Shown here in pieces: positions 53,894 to 62,443 of a stretch of 64,000 nt of DNA (positions within the stretch are counted from its first letter, which is position 1; the number at the start of each line of letters is the position of its first letter). The notes beneath the pieces were generated by a model. That model ran no database searches, was not told where the DNA came from, and saw only the letters and a program-made list of their open reading frames with translations. Source of the stretch: Alphaproteobacteria bacterium (GTDB lineage: Bacteria > Pseudomonadota > Alphaproteobacteria > Caulobacterales > Maricaulaceae); the NCBI GenBank assembly GCA_018222865.1, contig JAAEZM010000003.1:200199-264198 (forward strand), in the 5' to 3' direction. A program made the translations under genes and the position numbers.

Positions 53894-55068
53894 GTCTTGG
53901 CATCCATGCGCTGCTTGCGAAGTTCACTCGCGCGGACTTTCTTGCTTTCCGAGCGCAACTGGCCACAGGCGGCGAAGATATCGCGTCCGCGCGGCGTGCG
54001 GATCGGGCTGGCATAGCCGGCACGGTTCACAATATCCGCGAAAGCCTCGATCTGATCCCAGTCCGAGCATTCATACGGGCTGTTCGGCCACGGGTTGAAC
54101 GGGATGAGATTGATCTTTGCGGGCACGCCCTTCAGCAATTTGACCAGAGCGCGGGCTTCGGCAATCGAGTCATTGACGCCTTTCAGCATCACGTATTCGA
54201 ACGTCACCCGCTTTGAATTATTGAGTCCTGGATATTGCTTGATCGCATCCATGAGCTCTGCCAGCGGGTATTTCTTGTTCAGCGGCACCAGCTCGTCGCG
54301 AAGATCATCATTGGTGGCATGCAGCGAAATGGCCAGCATCGTGCCAGTGCGCTCACCCAATTCCTTGATCTTCGGCACGACGCCGGAGGTTGAGACCGTG
54401 GTGCGGCGGCGACCGATCGCCATGCCATCGCCATCGGAAATAATGTCGATCGCATCGGAAACATGGTCGAGATTATACAGCGGCTCGCCCATGCCCATGA
54501 AGACGATATTGGTGATCTTGCGGTTTTCGTTCGAGGTCGGCCATTCCGCCAGATCATCGCGCGCCACCATCACCTGGGCAGCAATTTCGGCAGCGGTGAG
54601 ATTGCGGACCAGAGCTTGTGTGCCTGTATGGCAGAAGGTGCAGTTCAGCGTGCAGCCGACCTGGCTCGACACGCAAAGCGCTCCGGATTTGGCGACATCG
54701 GGGATGAAGACGGTTTCGCATTCAACGCCTGGCGCGAGTTCGATCAGGTATTTGCGTGTGCCGTCGACAGAAACCAGTCGCTCTTTGATCTGCGGGCGAT
54801 GCAGCGAGAACTTATCCGCCATCTGCGCGCGCAGGTCCTTGGAGATATTGGTCATCTCGTCAAAAGAGGTGGCCCCGTAATGGTAGATCCAGCGCCAGAG
54901 CTGCTCGGCACGCATCTTGGCCTTTTTCGGGTCCACACCGATCTCGATCGCCGCATCGCGTAATTGCGCACGTGTCATCCCGGCCAGAGAGGCGGGACCA
55001 GCCGATGCGGCGCCATCGATGCGCGGCGCATTGGGATTGACGGCGGAGATGTTCAGCGCGTGGTTCAT
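53890..55068 (-). CDS. rlmN: RlmN, dual-specificity 23S rRNA/tRNA m2A methyltransferase
   Basis: 392 residues. Radical SAM enzyme that methylates C2 of A2503 in 23S rRNA and A37 in some tRNAs. Motifs: [21 protein letters not shown] (region, about 58-78), the cluster C-x3-C-x2-C in [26 protein letters not shown], and the catalytic Cys in FAACGQL at the C-terminus. Length normal. Confidence 0.97.
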   Translation of the reverse strand: MNHALNISAVNPNAPRIDGAASAGPASLAGMTRAQLRDAAIEIGVDPKKAKMRAEQLWRWIYHYGATSFDEMTNISKDLRAQMADKFSLHRPQIKERLVSVDGTRKYLIELAPGVECETVFIPDVAKSGALCVSSQVGCTLNCTFCHTGTQALVRNLTAAEIAAQVMVARDDLAEWPTSNENRKITNIVFMGMGEPLYNLDHVSDAIDIISDGDGMAIGRRRTTVSTSGVVPKIKELGERTGTMLAISLHATNDDLRDELVPLNKKYPLAELMDAIKQYPGLNNSKRVTFEYVMLKGVNDSIAEARALVKLLKGVPAKINLIPFNPWPNSPYECSDWDQIEAFADIVNRAGYASPIRTPRGRDIFAACGQLRSESKKVRASELRKQRMDAKT

Positions 55069-55166
55069 GCGAGCCTTGGGGTCGATTTAAGCGAAAGAGG
55101 CGGGGCTCTATCACAAAAACCACCGATTACCTAATTCTGCGTAGGGTCCAAGCTTGATCCAGGCCG

Positions 55167-55673
55167 CTAGTTACACAGCGCATTCACACGCTGGATCGCT
55201 GCGGTCACGCCACGCAGGGAGAATTCATAAGCCGTAGCGACACCTTCACCGGTTGTCGCCGTCACACGCATGGCCGAGCCACGTTCCATGGAACGGATGG
55301 CGCGGGGTTCATCATCAAGATCGTCCAGGAAGCTCTCCTGGCCATCGGTGAACATGTCATAGGTGGACGAGCCGATGCGGATTTCGGGCGGGCTGGACGG
55401 GCGCAGATCATAGCCGACGAGAAGGCTGGGCTGTTCCTCGACAATGCCGGACTGCCAGGATGAAACGAGGAAATAGACATTCCCGTGTTCGTGGTTTTGC
55501 GGCGCGCTATCGGTCGGGCGAGACAGCGCATAGCAGACACGGCCCTGATCCGTATCACGCGTAAAGACACGCCAGTCCGAGTATTCGCCGCGAAACTGCG
55601 GATCGGATTGGGCTTCAGCAAGGGCTGGCGCCAGAAGGCTCAAACTCAGCGCAGACAGCAGGGCGAGGCGCAT
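55167..55673 (-). CDS. Invasion associated locus B (IalB) family protein
   Basis: 168 residues with a cleavable signal (LALLSALSLSLLAPALAEA). The mature protein has the IalB pattern: YSDWRVFTRDTDQGRVCYALSR (region, about 31-52), YFLVSSWQSG and FSLRGVTAAIQRVNALC, with two cysteines likely to pair. It was first described in Bartonella invasion of erythrocytes, but IalB proteins are universal in free-living Alphaproteobacteria, so no virulence role is implied. Confidence 0.85.
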   Translation of the reverse strand: MRLALLSALSLSLLAPALAEAQSDPQFRGEYSDWRVFTRDTDQGRVCYALSRPTDSAPQNHEHGNVYFLVSSWQSGIVEEQPSLLVGYDLRPSSPPEIRIGSSTYDMFTDGQESFLDDLDDEPRAIRSMERGSAMRVTATTGEGVATAYEFSLRGVTAAIQRVNALCN

Positions 55674-55838
55674 TCACAACTCCCGGAAATCACAAAAGGT
55701 CAGCGTCTATAAGAGGCATGTCGATGGCGGTTTCAAGGCCAAGGTTAATTGAAGGCTAGGCGCGTTTGGTTTCAGGGGTGTTACCGATCTGGCGGAACAA
55801 GCCGATCAAACAGCCGATGCCGCTGTGAGGCGTCGATA

Positions 55839-56360
55839 CTAGCGATGTTCGCCGAACTTCTTCCAGCTGTCCGGGTCACCCAGCTTCGGCCCACCGGGCA
55901 TAAGCGGGCGCTCGGGATAGCCGCCCAGGGAGATCGTCCGATCATAAAGCGTAACAGCGCAGGCGACAGAGACGTTGACGCAGAACTTGGTCGGGATTTT
56001 CACAATGTGCGCGCAGCGCGCCTGCATGTCTTCAGACAGGGAACCGCGTTCACGCCCAAACACATAGGCAGCGCAGAGCGGGTGACGAAAACTGGGAAGC
56101 TCGATGGCTTCATCGGTCAGCTCAATGCCGACAAGCTGACAGTTCGCCGGCAGTGCCATCGACTCCATGTCCGGCCATTCATAATAGGGCACATGGGTGA
56201 CGGACTTGGATGTATCGGCGTCAAAAATGTCTCGCGTCTTGTGGTGAGCCTGGACAGAGAAGGCGAAGCTCGCACCAAAGGCATGAGCGGTGCGAAGGAT
56301 CGCTCCGAGATTCATGGCCTTGGAAATACCCTCGGCTCCGACCGCAAAATAACCGCGCAT
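55839..56360 (-). CDS. SpoU/TrmH-family RNA methyltransferase
   Basis: 173 residues. Trefoil-knot methyltransferase: NLGAILRTAHAFGASFAF near residue 18, VFGRERGSLSEDM (motif 2), IPTKFCVNVSVACAVTLYD (motif 3). It probably methylates a ribose of tRNA or rRNA. Relative to longer SpoU members it lacks the N-terminal RNA-binding extension, consistent with TrmL-like short proteins, but sequence similarity to TrmL is not decisive. Confidence 0.9.
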   Translation of the reverse strand: MRGYFAVGAEGISKAMNLGAILRTAHAFGASFAFSVQAHHKTRDIFDADTSKSVTHVPYYEWPDMESMALPANCQLVGIELTDEAIELPSFRHPLCAAYVFGRERGSLSEDMQARCAHIVKIPTKFCVNVSVACAVTLYDRTISLGGYPERPLMPGGPKLGDPDSWKKFGEHR

Positions 56361-56385
56361 GCTGGACCTGTATAATGGCTGACGT

Positions 56386-57249
56386 CTATTTCACGTCTAC
56401 AAACACAGGCTCACCGGCTTTGACAATCGCGCGCTTCATACCCGGGGAGTTGAAGGGCTGCGCAATATTGCCGTTCTTATCGACCGCAATCATGCCGCCT
56501 TCGCCGCCCAAATCGCCGACATCCGCGATTGCGGCATGGGCCGCATCCTCCAGAGACTGACCCGCATATTTCATCCGCGCGGCGACATCATGAGCGGTCG
56601 CGCGGCGCAGGAAGAATTCGCCCTGGCCGGTACAGGAAATCGCCACCGTCTCGTCCGCCCAGGTGCCGGAACCGATAATCGGGCAATCCCCGATCCGGCC
56701 TTCCATCTTGTTCAGCGTGCCGCCTGTCGATGTGGCGGCAGCCAGACGACCCTGGCTGTCCAGCGCGACAGCCCCGACCGTACCCGTGGGAAATTCACGA
56801 TCATCCGGCTCGGCCGCCGGTTGGTAATAATCATTGACGCTTTCAACGCGTTCAAATTTGCCCTGGCTGGCAAAGTTTACTGCGCCTGTGCCTGCGATCA
56901 TCACATGCGGGGTATGCTCCATCACCGCGCGGGCAACGCGAACCGGGCTTTTATACCCGGTGAGGGTGGAGATGGATCCAGCCATCTGCGTCGCGCCGTC
57001 CATAATGGCAGCATCCAGCTCATAGCGGCCGGCCGCATTCGGGGAGGCCCCCCGGCCCGCTACATAAAGACCTGAGGCTTCAAGGTCTTCGACCATGGCG
57101 GTGACGACATCGATCGCCCGTCCGCCGGAATGGAGCATGTCCCGTCCGCGTTCCGCCAGCCCCTTCAGATGGGCACGAATATCCGCATAATCATGATCGC
57201 CGAGCACGCCGGCGCCGCCATGAAGCATCAGGGTGTAAGTGCTGCTCAT
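56386..57249 (-). CDS. Isoaspartyl peptidase/L-asparaginase (type III, Ntn-hydrolase)
   Basis: 287 residues. Autoprocessed Ntn hydrolase: [11 protein letters not shown] at the N-terminus, [13 protein letters not shown], and the nucleophile Thr in [14 protein letters not shown], where self-cleavage splits the alpha and beta chains. [20 protein letters not shown] and [10 protein letters not shown] follow. It hydrolyses beta-aspartyl dipeptides and asparagine. It lies divergent from hsp20. Confidence 0.93.
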   Translation of the reverse strand: MSSTYTLMLHGGAGVLGDHDYADIRAHLKGLAERGRDMLHSGGRAIDVVTAMVEDLEASGLYVAGRGASPNAAGRYELDAAIMDGATQMAGSISTLTGYKSPVRVARAVMEHTPHVMIAGTGAVNFASQGKFERVESVNDYYQPAAEPDDREFPTGTVGAVALDSQGRLAAATSTGGTLNKMEGRIGDCPIIGSGTWADETVAISCTGQGEFFLRRATAHDVAARMKYAGQSLEDAAHAAIADVGDLGGEGGMIAVDKNGNIAQPFNSPGMKRAIVKAGEPVFVDVK

Positions 57250-57290
57250 TGAAGGCCTCCTGAATTCCTGGACGAGCCTCTATCACCAGC

Positions 57291-57304
57291 TTCCCTATAG
57301 GGAA
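57291..57304. promoter_or_regulatory. Perfect 14-bp palindrome between asparaginase and hsp20 genes
   Basis: TTCCCTATAGGGAA is a perfect palindrome 42 bp upstream of the asparaginase start and 123 bp upstream of hsp20. It is a candidate operator; the bound factor is unknown. Confidence 0.35.
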
Positions 57305-57352
57305 AGTCAGCAATGTTGCCGTTGAAAACGGCTAGCGCGGCTTGATCGGGCA

Positions 57353-57381
57353 TTTACCCGTACAGCGATTAGGGGTATTAT
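57353..57381 (+). promoter_or_regulatory. Candidate promoter of hsp20
   Basis: TTTACC at 57353-57358 is separated by 17 bases from TATTAT at 57376-57381 (4/6 and 5/6 matches to sigma70). It would give a short leader of about 25 nt. No sigma32-type CTTG-N17/18-CYTATnT pair was found here. Confidence 0.4.
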
Positions 57382-57413
57382 AGCCAGGTCGGAACTTTAC
57401 CATGGAGAGTGCC

Positions 57414-57905
57414 ATGAGTGATGTAGTGACGTCCCCTAAAACCGAAACCCGTACGGCTGTGCAGGCGCGCGATCCGCTCGCGGCTCTGCGCGGTGATATG
57501 GAGCGCATGTTTCAGACTTTTTGGCGCGGTGCGCCATTGACGGGTCTGGACTGGCCTCGCACCGGGAGTGTCGGTCTTGCAGCCCCTGCAATTGAGCTGC
57601 TTGAAACTGAAGAGGCCTATCGGATCACGGCTGAATTGCCGGGACTGGAAAAGGCTGATGTCTCGTTAAACCTGCAGGATGACAATGTCCTGGTTCTCAG
57701 CGGTATCAAACGCTCTGAAATCGATGAAAAACGCGAAAGCGTCCATATCAGCGAGCGGAGTTATGGCGAGTTCCAGCGCGCGATTTCCCTCCCGCTTGAT
57801 GTCGAGACATCGAAGATTGAAGCCGAATTTGAAAACGGTCTTCTCCTGATCACCCTGCCACGTTCATCAGAAAAGCGCGTGACCCAGGCCATTCAGGTGA
57901 AATAA
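57414..57905 (+). CDS. Hsp20/alpha-crystallin small heat-shock protein
   Basis: 163 residues from ATG 57414 (GGAGAGT upstream; ATG 57402 also possible). Alpha-crystallin domain from about 55 to 150: PAIELLETEEAYRITAELPGL (region), LNLQDDNVLVLSGIKRSE, FQRAISLPLDVETSKIEAEFENGLLLITLP (region) with the conserved GLL beta9 motif, and an IQVK C-terminal tail. It holds unfolded proteins for DnaK. A strong terminator follows. Confidence 0.93.
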   Translation: MSDVVTSPKTETRTAVQARDPLAALRGDMERMFQTFWRGAPLTGLDWPRTGSVGLAAPAIELLETEEAYRITAELPGLEKADVSLNLQDDNVLVLSGIKRSEIDEKRESVHISERSYGEFQRAISLPLDVETSKIEAEFENGLLLITLPRSSEKRVTQAIQVK

Positions 57906-57938
57906 TCCCCCCAGCCCCCTCCGCAGGGGGGGCGGACG

Positions 57939-57978
57939 AACGCGCCACTTGATGCTTCAAGTGGCGCGTTTTCTTTTT
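57939..57978 (+). terminator. Rho-independent terminator after hsp20
   Basis: AACGCGCCACTTGA at 57939-57952 pairs perfectly with TCAAGTGGCGCGTT at 57957-57970, followed by TTCTTTTT. Confidence 0.9.
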
Positions 57979-58030
57979 GCGCCTACCGCGCTATGAGCGT
58001 GGGCATAATGAACTCTCAGGGGAGACAAAA

Positions 58031-58813
58031 ATGAAGATTGACGGTTCGATCGCTGCCATCGTCACAGGTGGCGCATCTGGTCTCGGTGAAGGTACAGCCC
58101 GTCGCCTGGCGGCGGATGGCGCAAAAGTCGCCATTTTCGACATGAATGCCGAGCGTGGCGAGATGGTCGCCAAGGAAATCGGCGGTGTATTCTGTCAGGT
58201 CAATGTTGCTGATGAAGCCAGCGTTGATGCCGGTTTTGAAAAGGCCCGTGCCGCTCACGGTCAAGAACGCATCATGGTGAATTGCGCCGGTGTTGGTGCG
58301 GCTGAGAAAACAGCACGCCGTTCCTCCTCCAGCGGCGAGATCTCTGCCCACAATATCGAACGTTTCAGCCGCGTGATCTCGATCAATCTGATCGGTTCCT
58401 TCATGTGTGCAGCCAAGTCGGCGGCGGGCATGATGGCGCTGGACCCGCTGGGCGATAGCGGTCGTGGTCTGATCGTGCACACAGCCTCTGTCGCGGCTCA
58501 GGATGGTCAGATCGGCCAGGTTGCCTATTCCGCTTCCAAGGGCGGGATTTATGGCATGACCCTGCCAATGTCCCGCGACCTCGCCAAGGAAGGTATCCGC
58601 GTCAACACCATCCTGCCGGGCTTCTTCGAAACCCCGATCTATCAGCAGATGCCGCCGGAAGTGAAAACCTCGCTCGCATCGCACCTTCAATTCCCGCAGC
58701 GTTTCGGCACGCCGGAAGAGTATGCGGATCTCGTCGCCTTCATGGTCAATAGCGACTACATCAATGCGGAATGCGTCCGTCTTGATGCGGGCGCGCGCAT
58801 GCCTCCGAAGTAA
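58031..58813 (+). CDS. SDR-family dehydrogenase, 3-hydroxyacyl-CoA dehydrogenase-like (HSD10 type)
   Basis: 260 residues from ATG 58031 (GGGGAGACAAAA upstream). Short-chain dehydrogenase: TGGASGLGEGTA cofactor motif, VNCAGVGAA, catalytic Ser-x(n)-Tyr-x3-Lys in HTASVAAQDG and AYSASKGG, and the HSD10-like IRVNTILPGFFETPIY. It probably oxidises 3-hydroxyacyl-CoAs with NAD. Flanked by terminators, so it is a single-gene unit. Confidence 0.88.
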   Translation: MKIDGSIAAIVTGGASGLGEGTARRLAADGAKVAIFDMNAERGEMVAKEIGGVFCQVNVADEASVDAGFEKARAAHGQERIMVNCAGVGAAEKTARRSSSSGEISAHNIERFSRVISINLIGSFMCAAKSAAGMMALDPLGDSGRGLIVHTASVAAQDGQIGQVAYSASKGGIYGMTLPMSRDLAKEGIRVNTILPGFFETPIYQQMPPEVKTSLASHLQFPQRFGTPEEYADLVAFMVNSDYINAECVRLDAGARMPPK

Positions 58814-58837
58814 GACAAGCGCGTGTCGCGAATGTGA

Positions 58838-58871
58838 AACCGGCCCTCCGCAAGAGGGCCGGTTTTCTTTT
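58838..58871 (+). terminator. Rho-independent terminator after the SDR gene
   Basis: AACCGGCCCTC at 58838-58848 pairs with GAGGGCCGGTT at 58854-58864, followed by TTCTTTT. Confidence 0.88.
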
Positions 58872-59046
58872 GCTCGCCCGTTACTCGCGTATTACTCGTC
58901 GGCTATTGGCGCCGTGGCTGCGGCGAGTTCGAGAAGGGCAGCCGTACCCGCGATGTCGCGAATTTCGTCGCGTTTCAAAACGGATTGGTCTTGACGCCAG
59001 CGCGTATTGGGGCACCCAATGATGCTTCGTGCTTTCAGGGGGTGAT

Positions 59047-59421
59047 ATGCGCCAGATTCTTTTCGCCGCGGCTTTGGGGCTCGTTTTCGGGACAAGCGCC
59101 ACAGCGCAGGAGCCGCAAAGCTTGACCTTCGCCAATGGCTTTATTGACCGGTGCCTTGCGGATATGGGCGAGACGCGTCGCCAGTCTGCGGGCGGTTTGT
59201 CCTGCTCTTGTTTCGCCGGATATGTCGTTGGTCGTGCCAGCAATCGGCAGCTGGAAATCCTCGTGCCCTTCCTCAGAGCGCGAACGGATGATGAGAACGC
59301 AGATATCGCCCAGCGCCTGGTCAATCTCGGCTATTCAGCCGATGAAATAATGGCCGCGGGCAATCTGTTGATCGAAATCTCCGAAACCGCCAGCCCGGCC
59401 TGCGATTATCTGCGCAACTAG
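59047..59421 (+). CDS. Secreted small cysteine protein, unknown
   Basis: 124 residues from ATG 59047. A signal peptide (ILFAAALGLVFGTSATA) precedes a helical protein with four cysteines (DRCLADMG, LSCSCFAGY and ACDYLRN). They could form two disulfides. No family recognised. A terminator follows. Confidence 0.65.
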   Translation: MRQILFAAALGLVFGTSATAQEPQSLTFANGFIDRCLADMGETRRQSAGGLSCSCFAGYVVGRASNRQLEILVPFLRARTDDENADIAQRLVNLGYSADEIMAAGNLLIEISETASPACDYLRN

Positions 59422-59445
59422 TCCGGCAGGCATCAGACCAAGAAA

Positions 59446-59479
59446 AACGGCGGCCCCTTCGGAGCCGCCGTTCTTTTTC
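59446..59479 (+). terminator. Terminator between convergent genes
   Basis: AACGGCGGC at 59446-59454 pairs with GCCGCCGTT at 59464-59472, followed by CTTTTTCG. It also closes the minus-strand receptor gene ending at 59497. Confidence 0.82.
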
Positions 59480-59496
59480 GTCTCAGATTCGCGCGC

Positions 59497-61599
59497 CTAG
59501 AAGCGGTGGCGGACCGTCAGGCGAGCGTTCAGCGGCTCGCCGGTTGAGATGTTGTCATTGGAGTGTGCATCCGGGAAGTAATCCTCATCCGTGAGGTTCT
59601 CCAGGTTCAGCTGCAACAGAGTGCGATCGCTCAGATCGTAGAAGGCCGCTGCATCCCAACGCGTGTAGGACGGGACCAGGACGGCATTGTCCTCGCGCAC
59701 AAAATACTCGTCCTGATAGGTCATGCCGAGGGCCAGGCTCAAGCGATCGGTCGCCTGATACTGGTTCCAGACAGAGAACATGTGTTCCGGCGTCTGGCGG
59801 GTACGATTGCCCTGGAAACTGCCGCCATCCACCGTGCTGTCGAGATAGCTGTAACCCGCATTGATCGACCAGGTATCGGTGATGTCTCCCACGAGCTGGA
59901 CCTCAAAGCCTTCCGTCGTGCTGCCCGCAACCGTGATGATCTGGGCGACATTATTCGGGTTCACCGTGGTGAAGAGGCCGCGCTCATTCTGGAAGATGGA
60001 GGCGGTCAGGCTGAGGTTCGGCGTGATATCCCATTTCGCACCGATTTCCCGGTTCTCGAAGACCTGCGGGGCGATCTGTTCTGTCGTGGTCGACAGGGTC
60101 AGGAATTGATCGCCTGCGCTTGGCAGGAAGGTCTGAGAATAGCTGGCATAAAAGGACACATATTCCGCCGGCTTCCAGATCACGCCGAGACGCGGGGAAA
60201 TCTCCTCGTCAACTCGGGCGCGTCGGCCATCATCATTCGGGTTCTGCGCGGCGATCAGGTCGAGCACCTCAACATCAAACCGGTCAAAGCGGGCGCCGAT
60301 AATGACTTTGAAATTGTCAGCGATGCTGATCTGGTCCTGCAGGTAAAGCGAGGTGAAAGCGACGTCGGACTCGCGCGAAGTCAATGCCGGACCAAAGCTG
60401 AAGTTCGGGACGGTGTAGTTCCCGTTCACGAAATCGACCGTTTCCTGATCGTCATTCGAGGTGACGAAACGATTGTCCAGGCGACCATTTTGCGTCGACT
60501 GGTCGCCATATTCGATCCCGAACAGAACCGTGTGGCCGAATGAACCGGTCTCGAACTCACCGATCAGATTACCCTGGATGATGAAGTTCTCGCGCTCGGT
60601 CGCATCGCGATAGCCGTCAAGCGTCAGGCGCTGGGGCGTGGAGAAGGCGTCGAAACCGGCGGCATAGATATTCTGGTAGAGCTTGTCATAGTCCGCATAC
60701 TGCGCCGTCACATTGCCGCGAAGCATGTCATTGAACTCATGGTCGATGCGAGCCCGCAGAATGTGCGCTTCGAACTCGGTGAAATTGCCGTCAGCAGAGC
60801 CGAAAAGCGTGTCGCGATATCCTTCCAGCGGCACATCCGGACCATTCGCCACGGAGACCGAAGGCACACCGCGATCAACGACACGGTCATCATTGAGATA
60901 CTCATAGGAGAAGACGCCGCTCGTCCTGGCGCCAAAATCAACCGCAAGGGTCGGGTTCAGCGCATAGCGTGTGCCATCAAACGCATCACGGTGATTGGCG
61001 AGTTCTTCCGTATAAGCGTTCAAACGGAAGGCTGCGTCCCGGCTGATCTCCAGATTGGTGTCGGCGGAAAGCGAATAGGCACCAAAAGTGTCGACGCTCG
61101 CGCGCACGGAGGTGAAGGTCTCGCCGATCTCAGGGGTTTTGGTGACGCGGTTGACGATGCCACCACCGCCACCGCGACCGAAAAGAAGGGCGTTGGAACC
61201 GCGCAGGATTTCAATCTGCTGAAGATTGTAGAGCGGGCGATAATACTGAACATCATCGCGCACACCGTTGATGAAGAAGTCGGCAGTGGTCTGGTTGCCG
61301 CGGATGATAATCGCATCGCGGTGGCCCTCGCCCTGGCTGACGGAAAGGCCCGGTGTATAGCGAAGCACATCAGCAACGCTGGTGAAGTTCTGCTCTTCAA
61401 TCTGGTCAATGGTCACAATGGTGAAGCTTTGCGGCACGTCGATAATCGGCGTTGGCGTCTTCACACTGTCGAGCTGGTCAAGGGAGAGGTAGCGACCGGT
61501 TACGATGATCTGATCATCGATAGAGTCTGCAGAAGCGATGCTGCCAAAGCTGGCGCAAGCGATTGCCGTACCGACCAGGAGGGCGAGTTTGTTTTTCAT
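59497..61599 (-). CDS. TonB-dependent siderophore receptor
   Basis: About 700 residues from ATG 61599 (ATG 61614 also possible). A signal peptide (LALLVGTAIACASFGSIASA) is followed by an N-terminal TonB-box-like DDQIIVTG and the plug domain (DVPQSFTIVTIDQIEEQ, ADVLRYTPGLSVSQGEGHRD, IIRGNQTTADFFINGVRDD, and IEILRGSNALLFGRGG). The 22-strand barrel ends with RLTVRHRF. The FhuA/FpvA-like plug motifs indicate a ferric-siderophore, probably hydroxamate or catecholate, receptor. A Fur-like palindrome lies about 40 bp upstream. Confidence 0.92.
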   Translation of the reverse strand: MKNKLALLVGTAIACASFGSIASADSIDDQIIVTGRYLSLDQLDSVKTPTPIIDVPQSFTIVTIDQIEEQNFTSVADVLRYTPGLSVSQGEGHRDAIIIRGNQTTADFFINGVRDDVQYYRPLYNLQQIEILRGSNALLFGRGGGGGIVNRVTKTPEIGETFTSVRASVDTFGAYSLSADTNLEISRDAAFRLNAYTEELANHRDAFDGTRYALNPTLAVDFGARTSGVFSYEYLNDDRVVDRGVPSVSVANGPDVPLEGYRDTLFGSADGNFTEFEAHILRARIDHEFNDMLRGNVTAQYADYDKLYQNIYAAGFDAFSTPQRLTLDGYRDATERENFIIQGNLIGEFETGSFGHTVLFGIEYGDQSTQNGRLDNRFVTSNDDQETVDFVNGNYTVPNFSFGPALTSRESDVAFTSLYLQDQISIADNFKVIIGARFDRFDVEVLDLIAAQNPNDDGRRARVDEEISPRLGVIWKPAEYVSFYASYSQTFLPSAGDQFLTLSTTTEQIAPQVFENREIGAKWDITPNLSLTASIFQNERGLFTTVNPNNVAQIITVAGSTTEGFEVQLVGDITDTWSINAGYSYLDSTVDGGSFQGNRTRQTPEHMFSVWNQYQATDRLSLALGMTYQDEYFVREDNAVLVPSYTRWDAAAFYDLSDRTLLQLNLENLTDEDYFPDAHSNDNISTGEPLNARLTVRHRF

Positions 61600-61639
61600 T
61601 CTGGTGCCTGCCATTGCGAGTAATTTTCAATAGCGGGAT

Positions 61640-61657
61640 ATACATTTGAGAATGTAT
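61640..61657. promoter_or_regulatory. Palindromic operator candidate (Fur-like) upstream of the TonB receptor
   Basis: ATACATT at 61640-61646 and AATGTAT at 61651-61657 form a perfect 7-bp inverted repeat around TGAG. GAGAATG-x-ATTGCAA nearby resembles alphaproteobacterial Fur boxes. The position, about 40-60 bp before an iron-uptake receptor gene, supports an iron-responsive operator. Identity of the regulator is inference. Confidence 0.45.
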
Positions 61658-61720
61658 TGCAAGAGCGATGTCAGCGCATAGTGTCGCACCCGGCCCGGGT
61701 GTTGCCGAGAAAGCGCAAGC

Positions 61721-61741
61721 ATTTCCCCTCAAAGGGGAAAT
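61721..61741. terminator. Hairpin downstream of the lipoprotein gene
   Basis: ATTTCCCCT at 61721-61729 pairs with AGGGGAAAT at 61733-61741 around a CAA loop. It lies after the lipoprotein gene on the minus strand and could separate it from the receptor gene. No T tract follows. A second palindrome, CACCCGG-C-CCGGGTG, lies at 61687-61701. Confidence 0.5.
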
Positions 61742-61791
61742 ATCTCTAGGAGAGGACGGATTAGTTGTGGGGTGTCAGCGAGCTGGCTGGC

Positions 61792-62328
61792 TTATTCCGG
61801 TTCCGGGAGAACAATGTCATCGCCCAGATTGGCCATCACATCGCGCGCGTCGAAGGCATTGGCCGTGTTAGGCTTGGTGCCGCGACCCATGATGATCTCT
61901 GCACTGGCCTCAAAGCGCGTGATCTCCCGCGTGTGCACATCATCCCAGAACGGATCATGCCAGCCGCGCCAGCCCCAGCGCGGATGGTAATAGGAATAGC
62001 GCACATTGAAGCCGCCATAATAGGGGCCGTATCCATAAGGGTCGGAATGGAGATAACGGGTTTCTGAGTCTGTCGCCCGCTGCACGACTTCGAAATAGTC
62101 ATAACCCTGTTCAACGGTCAGTTCGGCGGCACGATAGAGGAGATAGGTCTCGACCGTTTCGCGATCTGTCAGGGAGTTGCCACCGAAAGAGACGCGGAAG
62201 CGATTGCTTTCGATCTGGGTTTCCTCATAGCCCCAGCGGGATCCGACGGCAGGCTGATAAGGCGTGGGCATGGACGAGCAGGCGACCATGGCGGACGCAG
62301 CTAGAAGGCAAATCAAAACCTGACGCAT
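61792..62328 (-). CDS. CC0125/CC1285-type lipoprotein
   Basis: 178 residues. The lipoprotein signal is CLLAASAMVAC. The mature part has the family hallmarks: YQPAVGSRWGYEETQIESNRF (region, about 24-44), RVSFGGNSLTDRETVETYLLYRAAELT (region, about 45-70), GYDYFEVV, and a glycine/tyrosine-rich stretch (YGYGPYYGGFNVRYSYY). The family occurs mainly in Caulobacterales relatives. Function unknown; outer-membrane location is likely. Confidence 0.8.
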   Translation of the reverse strand: MRQVLICLLAASAMVACSSMPTPYQPAVGSRWGYEETQIESNRFRVSFGGNSLTDRETVETYLLYRAAELTVEQGYDYFEVVQRATDSETRYLHSDPYGYGPYYGGFNVRYSYYHPRWGWRGWHDPFWDDVHTREITRFEASAEIIMGRGTKPNTANAFDARDVMANLGDDIVLPEPE

Positions 62329-62443
62329 GGGCGGACTCCCAAATGGTGGGCCAACAAAGTCTTCAGCCAGTATGACTCGTTCCGGTGCCGCTGGAAAAGC
62401 CGAAAACGCGATTGGGTGCGCTTTGTAATGCGCGAGCGACTGG

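Noticed and set aside
58892..59021. Possible small minus-strand gene ending LLELAAATAPIADE
   Set aside because: The end of the frame looks protein-like, but no start codon with a ribosome site exists and it runs into the next gene on the other strand.
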